Shown: positions 8,754 to 17,643 of the stretch, one piece after another
Layout of the letters: each line of letters opens with the position of its first letter
Position numbering within the stretch: position 1 is the stretch's first letter
Assembly (NCBI RefSeq): GCF_002150035.1
Contig: NZ_NETS01000010.1
Location: forward strand, 1,674,001-1,738,000
Source: Leptospira venezuelensis
Lineage (GTDB): Bacteria > Spirochaetota > Leptospiria > Leptospirales > Leptospiraceae
Reading direction: 5' to 3'
DNA: 64,000 nucleotides
Made by a program: the position numbers and the translations under genes
Notes under the pieces: generated by a model
Databases searched by the model: none
Seen by the model: only the letters and a program-made list of their open reading frames with translations
What the model was told of the DNA's origin: nothing

Positions 8754-10457
8754 ATGCCCGCAAGTCCCCAATCTACAAATTCAAATCAATTGCCTTCTTA
8801 TTCAGCGAGAGGAAGATACTATCGAGGTAGCTTCTTTCTTTGGAAAAAAATAATAAGCCTATTCTGGTATTATAAATTTGTAAGATTGTTCCTTTCTTCC
8901 GAATCAAGAGAAGAGAAAGAATTAGAATTTTATAAATCGTTGGGTTTAGAGTGCAGAGACTTCTTCCTGAAAATGGGAGGGGTATACGTGAAACTCGGCC
9001 AATATTTCGCATCACTTTCTCATTTATTCCCTGAAAGTTTTACAGAACCATTGCAGGACTTGCAAGACAGAGTTCCGCCTCATCCTTTCTTAGAAATTAA
9101 GGAAAGATTTAAAAAAGAATTTGGAAAAGAAATCGCAGAAGTGTTTCCGGATATTTCGGAAGCGCCTCTGGCTTCTGCATCCATCGCGCAAGTACATTCT
9201 GCCACCTTTAAAGGTGAAAAAGTTGCAGTAAAAATTTTATATCCGGGTATCGAAGAGATTATCGAAAAAGATCTGAAGGCGGTCCGTAAATTTTTAAAGC
9301 GGATCAATCGATTCTTGGTCACATTCGATTTCAAAATAGTTCATAAGGAAATTGCAAAGTTAGTCGGAAGAGAAACGGACCTCCGTTTAGAAGCTGAGTC
9401 CATGGATCGTATGGCTAGATATTTTGCAGAAGAACCTGATTATGTTTTTCCTAAACTAATACCTGAGTGGAGCGGAAAAAGTGTTTTGACTGCTCAATTT
9501 ATAGAAGGGAAACGAATCACTCAAGCAGGTACTTTAAAGAAAGGACAGGCAAAGTCTAGGCCGGTTGATCTTCTTATTAGGGCCTATATTCTTATGATAT
9601 TTGAATATAGATTTTATCATGCGGACCCTCATCCAGGTAATATGATCTATACTCCGGATGAAAAACTTTGTTTTATCGATTTCGGAGCCGTGGGAGAGAT
9701 CCCTCCTAGCCAAGCAGTTGCTCTTAGAAAGATCATTCTTTGCGCAATGACAAAGGACTATCCTGCACTTGTAGAAGCTCTAGATGAACTAGGACTAGTT
9801 TCCAAAAAAGCGGATAGAGATAAGTTGGAAGAAGTGGTTCGTTATTCCATGGAAAAACTTTCCAAGTTCTTATCCGATACGGATTCATTTAAGAATATAA
9901 AGTTCGAGCAGATCCACACTCCAGAAGATCTGAAATTTTTAAAAGAGATCAATTCTAGTCTTCGCGGACTTCTCCGAATGATCCAATTGCCAACTGCTCT
10001 TGTCCCTCTGGAAAGAGTACTTGGTCTCCTTGTGGGAATTACTGCAAACCTGGATCCTTATCGTACGGTTTTGGATTACGGCGAAAAACCATTTAAAGGT
10101 TTAGTCTTCCAAGGAGAAAACCAATGGCAGAAAGTTCTCGTCCAGGAAGGAGGTATCTGGGGTCAGGCTGTTTCTCTTCCTGGGGAATTATTACAGGCAG
10201 TTAAAAATTTAAATCGAGGCAAGCAGGCCTATAAACTTCCGGATCTAGAACAACATACAAAGAAGATGTATTCTTTAGGTCATCAGATCATTAGCACTGC
10301 ATTTATACTTTTTGGTGTCCATTATGGAACCGATAGATTAGATAAAGGGATCGAAACTCAAGCGATGGCTGCTTATGGAGTATCCGTTTTCTTCGGAATC
10401 CTCCTTGCTCTATCCGTTATCAAAAATAAATTCAGCTCTAAAAGGAATCGTCCGTGA
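8754..10457 (+). CDS. UbiB/ABC1 (ADCK-like) atypical kinase
   Basis: This 567-residue protein belongs to the UbiB/ABC1 protein-kinase-like family, linked to isoprenoid quinone biosynthesis or lipid handling. It shows the family's KLGQ motif near residue 80 (GVYVKLGQYFASLS), the alanine-rich nucleotide loop APLASASIAQVHSA, an ion-pair lysine in EKVAVKILYPG, the catalytic loop HADPHPGNM near 290 and DFGAVGE just after. Two hydrophobic C-terminal segments (about 520-560) predict membrane anchoring, as in UbiB. It overlaps the lspA start by a GTGA. Whether it serves menaquinone synthesis is inference from the family; no quinone genes are adjacent. Confidence 0.88.
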   Translation: MPASPQSTNSNQLPSYSARGRYYRGSFFLWKKIISLFWYYKFVRLFLSSESREEKELEFYKSLGLECRDFFLKMGGVYVKLGQYFASLSHLFPESFTEPLQDLQDRVPPHPFLEIKERFKKEFGKEIAEVFPDISEAPLASASIAQVHSATFKGEKVAVKILYPGIEEIIEKDLKAVRKFLKRINRFLVTFDFKIVHKEIAKLVGRETDLRLEAESMDRMARYFAEEPDYVFPKLIPEWSGKSVLTAQFIEGKRITQAGTLKKGQAKSRPVDLLIRAYILMIFEYRFYHADPHPGNMIYTPDEKLCFIDFGAVGEIPPSQAVALRKIILCAMTKDYPALVEALDELGLVSKKADRDKLEEVVRYSMEKLSKFLSDTDSFKNIKFEQIHTPEDLKFLKEINSSLRGLLRMIQLPTALVPLERVLGLLVGITANLDPYRTVLDYGEKPFKGLVFQGENQWQKVLVQEGGIWGQAVSLPGELLQAVKNLNRGKQAYKLPDLEQHTKKMYSLGHQIISTAFILFGVHYGTDRLDKGIETQAMAAYGVSVFFGILLALSVIKNKFSSKRNRP

Positions 10458-11011
10458 AATATTTCGAAAAGAAGTTCTTAGAGGTATACCCGCCTATCTT
10501 TATCATCAGCGTGATTGTTGGAACAATTATAGACCTAGTTACCAAATATATCGCTATACTATACCTAAGACCTCATAACCCCATCGAATTGCTAGGGGAT
10601 TTTTTCCGTTTAACTCTGACTTTCAACACCGGTTTTGTGATGGGTCTTTTTCAAGGATTTCCAAGGACCTCTTTGTCTCTAACAGCAGTTGCGATCTTAG
10701 TATTAATTGCATATCGTTGGAAAAATTCTGACTTAGGTCATCCTGCTGGCTGGGCGCTTGTAATGTCAGGAGCATTCGGAAATTTTATAGATAAGTTTTT
10801 CGTAAAAATTATCGGGATCGGAGCAGAGTTCGGATTTGTAGAAAATCGTTACGAAGGAAGATTTATTGGAGTAGTGGACTTCCTAGACTTCGATTGGCCG
10901 AACTGGCTTTTTATTGAAAGATGGCCGGCGTTCAACTTTGCGGATTCCTGCGTGAGTGTAGGATTGGTAATCCTGATCCTGACCATGAAAATCGAAGAGG
11001 ATAAGAAATAG
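10454..11011 (+). CDS. lspA: Lipoprotein signal peptidase II
   Basis: LspA cleaves the signal peptide of diacylated prolipoproteins at the lipobox cysteine in the inner membrane. The 185-residue protein has four membrane segments and the conserved blocks: IIDLVTKY (Asp27), LTFNTGFVMG, VVDFLDF (Asp142) and FNFADSCVSVG (Asp164). Asp142 and Asp164 are the expected catalytic pair. A loop of about 20 residues (roughly 117-137) makes it slightly longer than the E. coli enzyme. The GTG start overlaps the previous stop. The many predicted lipoproteins in this window are its likely substrates. Confidence 0.93.
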   Translation: MKYFEKKFLEVYPPIFIISVIVGTIIDLVTKYIAILYLRPHNPIELLGDFFRLTLTFNTGFVMGLFQGFPRTSLSLTAVAILVLIAYRWKNSDLGHPAGWALVMSGAFGNFIDKFFVKIIGIGAEFGFVENRYEGRFIGVVDFLDFDWPNWLFIERWPAFNFADSCVSVGLVILILTMKIEEDKK

Positions 11012-11013
11012 TT

Positions 11014-11541
11014 TTGAATTTTCTACAACTCCCCATCTGGAAAAAAATATTAAAAAAGAAGGGAACCTCCAATCCGGAGATCATACGTTTCCTTCGAGAA
11101 ACTTCTGTATTCGGAAAATTGAAAAGAAGGACCTTGCATGAGATCGCAAGACTAGTCCACGTTAGACAATATTCGGAGGGGGAGGAAATTTTTAGACAGG
11201 GAGAAGCCGGAGCAGGATTTTATATGATCTTCGACGGAAAAGTTACCATTCGTTCAATTAGAGAAGGGGTGGAATTGGATCTGGCTCATTTAGACCAACA
11301 TTCGTTCTTCGGGGAACTTTCCTTATTCTCCGAAGAGAGAAGGACTGCGACTGCGATCGCACAAGAACCATCTACCTTACTCGGATTTTTCCAACCTGAC
11401 CTGAAAGAAATTATCGAAACAAAACCTAAGATAGGTATCGAGATACTCTTAAGTCTTACTGGAGTTGTAGTAGAGAGGCTCCAGAAAACCAATCAGCTAT
11501 TAGAAAAAGCATATTATAAGGGCAAACAAAAAAATGCCTGA
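11014..11541 (+). CDS. Cyclic-nucleotide-binding domain protein without DNA-binding domain
   Basis: This 175-residue protein is essentially a single cNMP-binding domain. The phosphate-binding cassette is clear: FFGELSLFSEERRTATA at 98-114, with Glu101 and Arg110 in the ligand-contact positions, so it could bind cAMP or cGMP. There is no helix-turn-helix after the domain, only a short helix and a basic tail, so it is not a complete CRP-type regulator. It starts at TTG, two bases after the lspA stop, and its end overlaps the next gene by eight bases. It may work as a cNMP-responsive partner of a neighbouring membrane protein; that is inference. Confidence 0.8.
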   Translation: MNFLQLPIWKKILKKKGTSNPEIIRFLRETSVFGKLKRRTLHEIARLVHVRQYSEGEEIFRQGEAGAGFYMIFDGKVTIRSIREGVELDLAHLDQHSFFGELSLFSEERRTATAIAQEPSTLLGFFQPDLKEIIETKPKIGIEILLSLTGVVVERLQKTNQLLEKAYYKGKQKNA

Positions 11542-12628
11542 TACGAGACCGCTTTCTACATACGTAATCCGATTTATATTTTTCTTTTTAGTCGGAGCGG
11601 CTATCGTATTTTTTGTAATCGGCCTTCAACTTCTTATAGTGCCGATTGCCCTTTCCTTAATTCTATTCTATATATTTAACGGATCTATAAACTACTTCGA
11701 AACATTGGGAGTACCCAGGATTGTTTCAGTAGCTATACTCATCTTCTTACTCTGCCTTCCTATTTATCTAATTGCGACAGAAGTTGCGCCTCCAATCGTA
11801 TCAACTTTGCAACCTATCATAAAGAACTGGAAACAGGATATAGATGATGCAAAATTCAAGTATTTGGTCGTTGGTTTTCAGCTTAGGTTTAACGATTATC
11901 CTGCAAGTTGGGAAGATACAATCCGCCCGGACGAATTGGTAAAACAAGCGGCGGAATTTATCCACGCTCAGGTTAGCGGTTTAGTTTCTGTAATTCCTAC
12001 ATTGATTGGGTATTTGGTGGTCACGCCACTGTTTGCATTCTTGTTTCTGTTAAACGGAAACGGCGTATATAAGAATATTGTTAGTCTTGTTCCAAATCGG
12101 TATTTTGAAATGACCTTAATGGTCGCTTCAAAGATCAACGAACAGATTACCAATTATTTAAGAAGTCTCGTAATCCAAAGTGCGATCATCACGGTGATAT
12201 CTATGATTGGATTTTATGTGATTGGCTTAAAGTTCTTTTATATCTTTGCTTTATTCGCTGGGATCGCAAATTCAATTCCGTATTTAGGACCAATCATTGG
12301 AATGGTCCCTCCATTATTCATGACCTTGACACAAGGAGCCGGGATTTTTACTCCGAATGGTATCAACGAGGGAATGGGAATGTATGAGCTGATGGTGGCG
12401 ATTTTGGTAGTAGTTCTGATCGCACAAGCGGTGGATAATTTTTTTGTTCAACCTGTTATTATCTCAGATGCAGTTTCTCTACATCCTGTGATTGTTGTTG
12501 GTGCTGTAACTGTGGGGGGAAGTTTACTCGGAATAGCCGGAATGCTTGTTGCAGTGCCGTTAGCTGCTATCCTGAAAGTGACAATTGCTTCTCTTTATCG
12601 ATCTATGAAAGACCATAAGCTGCTTTGA
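11534..12628 (+). CDS. AI-2E-type transporter family membrane protein
   Basis: This is a 364-residue polytopic protein of the AI-2 exporter (TqsA/PerM/YdiK, former UPF0118) family. About eight membrane helices are visible: two pairs at the N-terminus, a soluble stretch (about 95-150), then a C-terminal helical block with IANSIPYLGPIIGMVPP and the family's typical IISDAVSLHPVIVVGAV. Members act in export of small molecules or as Na+/H+ antiporters. A quorum-sensing role is not implied by the sequence. The ATG lies inside the end of the cNMP-binding gene, and a terminator hairpin overlaps its stop codon. Confidence 0.85.
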   Translation: MPDTRPLSTYVIRFIFFFLVGAAIVFFVIGLQLLIVPIALSLILFYIFNGSINYFETLGVPRIVSVAILIFLLCLPIYLIATEVAPPIVSTLQPIIKNWKQDIDDAKFKYLVVGFQLRFNDYPASWEDTIRPDELVKQAAEFIHAQVSGLVSVIPTLIGYLVVTPLFAFLFLLNGNGVYKNIVSLVPNRYFEMTLMVASKINEQITNYLRSLVIQSAIITVISMIGFYVIGLKFFYIFALFAGIANSIPYLGPIIGMVPPLFMTLTQGAGIFTPNGINEGMGMYELMVAILVVVLIAQAVDNFFVQPVIISDAVSLHPVIVVGAVTVGGSLLGIAGMLVAVPLAAILKVTIASLYRSMKDHKLL

Positions 12629-12642
12629 ATAAAGCAGCTTTT
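12617..12642 (+). terminator. Intrinsic terminator of the lspA operon
   Basis: A perfect 10-bp stem pairs 12617-12626 with 12631-12640 around a GAAT loop and runs into four Ts. The TGA stop of the transporter gene lies at the top of the stem and loop, so hairpin and stop coincide. On the minus strand it has no T run, so it serves the plus strand. Confidence 0.75.
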
Positions 12643-12652
12643 ACTTAGCTTT

Positions 12653-14191
12653 TTACTCGGCTCCAATTCCTAAATAGACTCTAACTTTTTCGGATTCATA
12701 TTTTGCAGTAGCATTTTCGTCTGGAAACAGTTTAGAAAAAATGAATGCAGAGGCGAATGCCAAACTCATTGAAACAATAGCAGGATTTTTTAATGGGAAA
12801 ATTGCCTGATCGAATTTAAAAACATCCACCCAAACAGTAGGACTGAATATAATAAATAAGGTCGCGGAAATAGAGCCGATTAAGATAGAGAGTACTCCGC
12901 CAACTGTGCTGAAATTTTTCCATACAATGGATAGGAATAATGCAGGGAAATTCCCACTTGCTGCGATTGCGAATGCCAATCCCACCATAAAGGCCACATT
13001 CTGGTCTTTAAATAAGATTCCTAAAAGAATGCTGACTATACTGAAAACTACCGTTGCCTTTTTAGCAACGGAGACTTGTTCGTCTTCGGTTGCTTTACCT
13101 TCTGTAAATACATTGAAGTAAAGATCGTGAGAAATGGTAGAAGCAGCTGCCAATGTCAAACCTGCTACCACTGCCAAGATCGTAGCAAAAGCAACTGCCG
13201 CGATAAATCCTAAGAAAGGTGTTCCTCCCAGAAGTTCTGCTAAAAGAGCAGCCGCCATATTTCCACCCTTATCTATTCCTGCGATCTGTTCTCTTCCGAT
13301 CAGAACTGCTGCAGCAAAACCTACAATCGGAATGATAATGTAAAAGTATCCTATGAATGTAGTAGCATATGCCACCGATTTCCTGGCTTCCTTTGCATCA
13401 GGTACAGTATAAAATCTCATAAGAATATGAGGTAAGCCTAATAGACCAAACATTAAAGCAAGTCCTAGAGAAATGGAATCGATCGGGCTAGAGGCAAATC
13501 CGCCTGGCTCTAAAGCTGTTCTTCCGAATTTGTTTTCAACTGCTGAGAATAAATTCTCCAGGCTAAAGTTGAACTGTGCCAATGACAGGATCACAAGCAA
13601 GGTGACACCAAAAAGAAGAAGACAAGCTTTGATAATCTGTACCCAAGTAGTTGCTATCATTCCCCCGAATAATACGTAGAGTAACATGACCCCACCCACA
13701 ATCACAACTGCTAACTCATAAGGAAGACCAAACATTAGATTGATTAGTTTTCCTGAACCAACTATCTGAGCGATGGAGTAGGTGATCGTTACTAAAATTC
13801 CACCGATAGACGCAACAATACGAATGGGTTTTTGTTTTAAACGAATAGCTAGTACGTCAGCAAAAGTATATTTTCCTAAATTACGTAATGGTTCTGCTAA
13901 AAGGAACATGAGTGCAGGCCAACCTACGAGCCAGCCGACCGCATAGATGATTCCATCATAACCTTTTAAGGCCACCATACCCGAAATTCCTAAGAAGGAA
14001 GCCGCAGACATAAAATCTCCGGAAAGAGCCAAGCCGTTTTGAAAACCAGTAATGGATCTGCCTGCCGCATAAAACTCGCTGGAAGTTTTGGTTTTTTTAG
14101 CTGCCCAATAAGTAATTCCTAATGTAAGGACTACGAATATTACAAAAAATAGAACGGAGATTAAGTTTGGTTGGCCTAAAGAGGATTCCAT
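12653..14191 (-). CDS. Sodium:solute symporter, ActP-like (acetate/monocarboxylate)
   Basis: This 512-residue SSS-family transporter has about 13 hydrophobic helices. The opening YWAAKKTKTSSEFYAAGRSI, GDFMSAASFLGISG and YSIAQIVGSGKLI are typical of ActP, the Na+-coupled acetate permease. The gene upstream encodes the DUF485 partner that normally accompanies ActP (yjcH-actP order), and the two overlap by one base (TAATG). Cargo is probably a short monocarboxylate. Acetate specificity is inferred from synteny rather than proven residues. Confidence 0.85.
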   Translation of the reverse strand: MESSLGQPNLISVLFFVIFVVLTLGITYWAAKKTKTSSEFYAAGRSITGFQNGLALSGDFMSAASFLGISGMVALKGYDGIIYAVGWLVGWPALMFLLAEPLRNLGKYTFADVLAIRLKQKPIRIVASIGGILVTITYSIAQIVGSGKLINLMFGLPYELAVVIVGGVMLLYVLFGGMIATTWVQIIKACLLLFGVTLLVILSLAQFNFSLENLFSAVENKFGRTALEPGGFASSPIDSISLGLALMFGLLGLPHILMRFYTVPDAKEARKSVAYATTFIGYFYIIIPIVGFAAAVLIGREQIAGIDKGGNMAAALLAELLGGTPFLGFIAAVAFATILAVVAGLTLAAASTISHDLYFNVFTEGKATEDEQVSVAKKATVVFSIVSILLGILFKDQNVAFMVGLAFAIAASGNFPALFLSIVWKNFSTVGGVLSILIGSISATLFIIFSPTVWVDVFKFDQAIFPLKNPAIVSMSLAFASAFIFSKLFPDENATAKYESEKVRVYLGIGAE

Positions 14192-14502
14192 TATCTATTC
14201 TCCGATTCTAATTTAGATTTTAATACTTCTACTTCTTTGTCATAATATCGATTGGCCCAAAAAACATATATGAAAGTGAGTAACCAAGAGAATAAGATTA
14301 CAGAGGCACCCGCATATAATCCATAGTTGCCAAAAATACCCAGTTTTTGAGTAACTAGTTCTTTCTTTAGGGCGATGATTAGTATAAATCCGTAATAGTT
14401 AAGAAACAGGAAAAATAATAAAACGAAACTAACTGTCCATCTAGTACGAACTAATTTTTTAAACTCGATGGATTCGATCAATTGATGAGCTTTTATCTTC
14501 AT
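14191..14502 (-). CDS. DUF485 (YjcH-like) small membrane protein
   Basis: The protein is 103 residues with two membrane helices (VSFVLLFFLFLNYYGFILII and the later GASVILFSWLLTFIYVFW) and a conserved terminal NRYYDKEV, the DUF485 pattern. Members are the small companion of ActP-type symporters. The ATG at 14500-14502 is chosen because AAGGA stands seven bases before it; a longer open frame to 14553 has no ribosome site. It is translationally coupled to the symporter downstream. Confidence 0.82.
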   Translation of the reverse strand: MKIKAHQLIESIEFKKLVRTRWTVSFVLLFFLFLNYYGFILIIALKKELVTQKLGIFGNYGLYAGASVILFSWLLTFIYVFWANRYYDKEVEVLKSKLESENR

Positions 14503-14568
14503 GTGAAGTCCTTGGAACGGCGAAGAGAATAAAATTATACCTCCGGTTGGCAAGGATAAAAAGCTTTT

Positions 14569-15285
14569 TTAAAATAAACCGTTGATACCGTTTATATTAA
14601 CTGTCTTAATAATCTCTTTTTCTTGTTCTGTCTCTGCCACCTTCCAAGTGACTCCAGTTGGAGTGGAAAGAAGGCTTCGTCCAATTCTCTTTTTACCGAA
14701 AGGAATGCCGTAACCCGAACTACGTACGAGGAACATTCCATATTGAGAGGAAAGGTCTGCGTAATTTTTTAGATCTTGAGAATAGTTCGTTCCATTATCC
14801 GAAATTGAATCTAAATGGAACGCCAAATTGATCCTATCAGTTTTTAATTTTTCTAACTTAGACTTATCTTGGATCTCTTTGCCTGCAAAGATCCCAAAAC
14901 GAAATCCTCCTAGGATTAGAGAATCTTCTCCCGAGCCTGGTACTGCTGGAGAATCTTCCGAAGATAATCCTTTTACATCGTACCAATCTACGAGTACTAT
15001 ATTCTGTACGATCGGAATCGAAAATCTTAATTTACCTTCGTCATCTCTGCGGAACATTCCTCCGCCAAAGATCGCACCTTTATAAACTTCTGAAATTGCG
15101 TAGATCTCATCTAAAAAAGTTTTAGCACGAGAAGCTAATGATTCAGGAGAACCATTCCCTCCTCCTGGGAAATATAATGGTAGAATGAGGAAATCCGATT
15201 TTTCCTTAGAAAGTTTGGTTCTTTGTTCCGGGGAAACCGGTTGTGATAGATCCTTTTGGAAAAGGGTTATTTTTACTGAGGTCAC
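14569..15285 (-). CDS. Nitrilase-fold (carbon-nitrogen hydrolase-like) protein, probably non-catalytic
   Basis: This 238-residue protein follows the carbon-nitrogen hydrolase layout: an opening beta strand, DFLILPLYFPGG where the family has a PE, GAIFGGGMFR, NIVLVDWYDVKGL, VPGSGEDSLILGGFRFGIFAG, and a closing segment around GYGIPFGKKRIGRS. Of the Glu-Lys-Cys triad only Lys105 has a counterpart. The Glu region reads LPLYF, and the cysteine position in RFGIFAGKEI appears to be Gly135. It may be a pseudoenzyme, or a divergent member aligned wrongly by eye. The gene stands between the symporter pair and a large unknown protein, with short gaps. Confidence 0.55.
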   Translation of the reverse strand: MTSVKITLFQKDLSQPVSPEQRTKLSKEKSDFLILPLYFPGGGNGSPESLASRAKTFLDEIYAISEVYKGAIFGGGMFRRDDEGKLRFSIPIVQNIVLVDWYDVKGLSSEDSPAVPGSGEDSLILGGFRFGIFAGKEIQDKSKLEKLKTDRINLAFHLDSISDNGTNYSQDLKNYADLSSQYGMFLVRSSGYGIPFGKKRIGRSLLSTPTGVTWKVAETEQEKEIIKTVNINGINGLF

Positions 15286-15306
15286 TCTTTACCTGCGACT
15301 TTGAAT

Positions 15307-17133
15307 TTAATCGGAAAGTATGGAAGGGTCCACACCGAAACTATCGTCATCCCCATCGCCGGACTCGCCACCTGGACTTAAGATTTCTGCTTCAGGAGCA
15401 GTGCTCACAGCCTTGATACCGAATTCCTTTTCCATCTCTTCTGCGGAAAGTTCAGGAACTCCGCCGAAAAGATCTCCGTTTTCCAAACGTTCGGAAAATG
15501 CAAGAGCGTAACAATAAGATTCCATAATACACTGCTTTATTGGTTTCTTATTCAATCTCTTTTTGGATTCCATCAGATCGAAAGTCATTAAAGTTTCCAT
15601 ATTGGTTACGATCTCTTTTTTGCCTTTCATATCCGCGATCAATTTGGAAAGAAGTTCGGCTCCCTTCTGAAAAAAGTCCTTAGCGGTAACTCTTACGTTA
15701 CGCGACTGTTGACTTCTTTTAGTTTCCAGGGCAGAAGTTTTTTTGGAGGCTTCAATATAATTTGCGCCAGGGTTTTTGAGATGGTTTTCCAGTTCTTTGT
15801 AATACTGGTCATAGATCCTGAATTGTTCGTGAATCCCTCTGGTTGTTTCATAAAGATCGATCAGTTTTTCACGGTAATCCATTTTAGACCCGCCTACGAT
15901 CGTAGGTTTTAGATCGATCTTCTTAGTCGTCATCACGAATGAATATTCTTCGTCGAATTCCTTGAAAAATAACCAAGTTAATAATGCCTTGTCCCCAGCA
16001 GGGATTATCTCATGTTCTCCCCTAGGATCATTACGTTTTCGTAATTGGTCTAAGGAAAGGGACCTCATTAGTTTTAGGCCGTATTTTAGCTCTTTGCTAA
16101 GGCCTTCTTCTGGATCTACAGGCTTTTCTTCCTGAGCTTCTTCCGTATCTTCCTCTTCTGGATGAACTCCCCCGGAGATTTCGTCTAACTCTTCTCCCTG
16201 TTTTCTTTGGCCAAGTTTTTCTTCCGGAAGAATTCCAAGGACATTCTCCATATAGGTGCTCAAAAGAGGGATATTTTTGTCCTCACTTCTGAGAATCGCA
16301 AGATAAAGCTTATCAAAAATGGTTCCGTATAAAGTGTCAAATTCCTGAAGGGCTCTTTTTCTTTTTGTATTGTAAATGGTAGCAGGTTTACCCTCTAGTT
16401 TTTCAAGAGCCTGATAGCCCAAAGTCACCGCTTTCACGTAAGAACCTTGGAATGGGTACATATAATACAGTTTTTTGAATATAGAATAGAGAGGTTGTCT
16501 TACTCTAGAGACCGATACAGGAAGGTCGGGAGCTGCGTTATGCCCTTCTAAAAGCTGGTTCAACTCAGTGCTATCATATGCTTTGTGCATTCTGCCCAGG
16601 AGTTCTATGTAGAGAGGATTTTGTCCGTCCAACTCTTTTGCGATCTTAGAAGCGTATGCGGGATTTCCTAAAAGATCATTCCCTACAAAGTTCATTTCCA
16701 GAAGCGCTTTTTTCCCGGCGATATTTAGTTCGGACATAAAAGCAGGCAGAAGGTCACTGGAAGAAAATGACGTTACCCGGGAGATCCAACATTTGAATCG
16801 GACCGCCATTCGATTGAAAAAATTTCCCATCTCATCTTCTAAAGCTTTGCGATCCATAATTGGATTGGGCTTAGAAGGTACTTGTTTTGAGGATGATCTT
16901 CCGGATTGAGAAGATTGATTTTGTCTTGGGTCTCTTCCCCCGGCCTGGCTTCTTGCACCTTGCCGGATCTGGGGTTGCTCTTTCTGTTTGCGAAGAGATT
17001 CTTCCCTTTTTTTATCCTTATCAGAGACTACTTTTCCGCCAGCCGACTGGAACTTGTCGAACATTTCCCGCCTGGCTTTATCATCTAGGTTATTAGCACC
17101 GATACTTTTTCTTGTTTTATCGAATTCGGACAT
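15307..17133 (-). CDS. Large hydrophilic protein of unknown function
   Basis: I do not recognise a named family; an N-terminal stretch DKARREMFDKFQSAGGKVV gives the impression of a spirochaete-conserved protein. From the ATG at 17131-17133, which has AAGGAA nine bases upstream, it is 608 residues with no signal peptide or membrane helix, so it should be cytoplasmic. Residues ~30-95 are basic and Gln/Ser-rich and look disordered. The middle is helical. Residues ~310-350 form a very acidic loop (HPEEEDTEEAQEEKPVDPEE), and the last 20 residues are again acidic. It is divergent from a STAS-domain gene that starts 113 bases away. A scaffolding role is a guess. Confidence 0.6.
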   Translation of the reverse strand: MSEFDKTRKSIGANNLDDKARREMFDKFQSAGGKVVSDKDKKREESLRKQKEQPQIRQGARSQAGGRDPRQNQSSQSGRSSSKQVPSKPNPIMDRKALEDEMGNFFNRMAVRFKCWISRVTSFSSSDLLPAFMSELNIAGKKALLEMNFVGNDLLGNPAYASKIAKELDGQNPLYIELLGRMHKAYDSTELNQLLEGHNAAPDLPVSVSRVRQPLYSIFKKLYYMYPFQGSYVKAVTLGYQALEKLEGKPATIYNTKRKRALQEFDTLYGTIFDKLYLAILRSEDKNIPLLSTYMENVLGILPEEKLGQRKQGEELDEISGGVHPEEEDTEEAQEEKPVDPEEGLSKELKYGLKLMRSLSLDQLRKRNDPRGEHEIIPAGDKALLTWLFFKEFDEEYSFVMTTKKIDLKPTIVGGSKMDYREKLIDLYETTRGIHEQFRIYDQYYKELENHLKNPGANYIEASKKTSALETKRSQQSRNVRVTAKDFFQKGAELLSKLIADMKGKKEIVTNMETLMTFDLMESKKRLNKKPIKQCIMESYCYALAFSERLENGDLFGGVPELSAEEMEKEFGIKAVSTAPEAEILSPGGESGDGDDDSFGVDPSILSD

Positions 17134-17246
17134 GGACTGGATTCCTTGGAAACCGCTCTGATTGTATCTTGGCTTTCTAGCGAAATAAATCAACAAAGAT
17201 ACTTATTTCTTGACATACTCTGAATTCCTGGGCCTGTTATTTTCCC

Positions 17247-17609
17247 ATGATTCTTAAAAGTCTCGCCCGAGAAAATCACCTGGTACTTTCGGTCCAGGAG
17301 GATATCTTGATGGATAATTCCAGGGACTTTTACCTCGAGTTCGAGGACAATGTTCGAGAGGGGTACCCCCCTGTAGTGAGCTTTCATTTGGGTCTCGTTA
17401 AATTTATCGACTCATCTGGGATAGGCATTATCATCAAAGTAAGAAATCAGATCCGGGACCATCAGGGAACAGTGAATATATTCGGGCTAAATAAGTCCCT
17501 ACATTCCGTTTTTAGGCTTTCCGGTCTAGACAGAATTGTAAATCTGTACACCATCGAAGAATTTCTGGAGAAATACCCCGACTTTAGGGAATTTCTTACA
17601 GTAGAATGA
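17247..17609 (+). CDS. STAS-domain anti-sigma-factor antagonist-like protein
   Basis: The protein is 120 residues and forms a single STAS domain. The hallmark phosphorylation loop is FIDSSGIGIIIKVRN (Asp55, Ser56, Ser57), as in SpoIIAA/RsbV, where a serine is phosphorylated by an anti-sigma kinase. A C-terminal extension (FLEKYPDFREFLTVE) follows the domain. No partner kinase or sigma factor is adjacent. In spirochaetes such stand-alone STAS proteins may serve phosphatase-controlled switches; the partner is not predictable from here. Confidence 0.85.
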   Translation: MILKSLARENHLVLSVQEDILMDNSRDFYLEFEDNVREGYPPVVSFHLGLVKFIDSSGIGIIIKVRNQIRDHQGTVNIFGLNKSLHSVFRLSGLDRIVNLYTIEEFLEKYPDFREFLTVE

Positions 17610-17643
17610 ACCGGAAACTCTTCTAAAAAGTTCCAACAAATAG

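Noticed and set aside
15320..16140. Acidic low-complexity stretch as a sign of frameshift in the large protein
   Set aside because: The frame stays open, codon use is even and the acidic loop is bounded by normal helical sequence, so it is an ordinary disordered segment.
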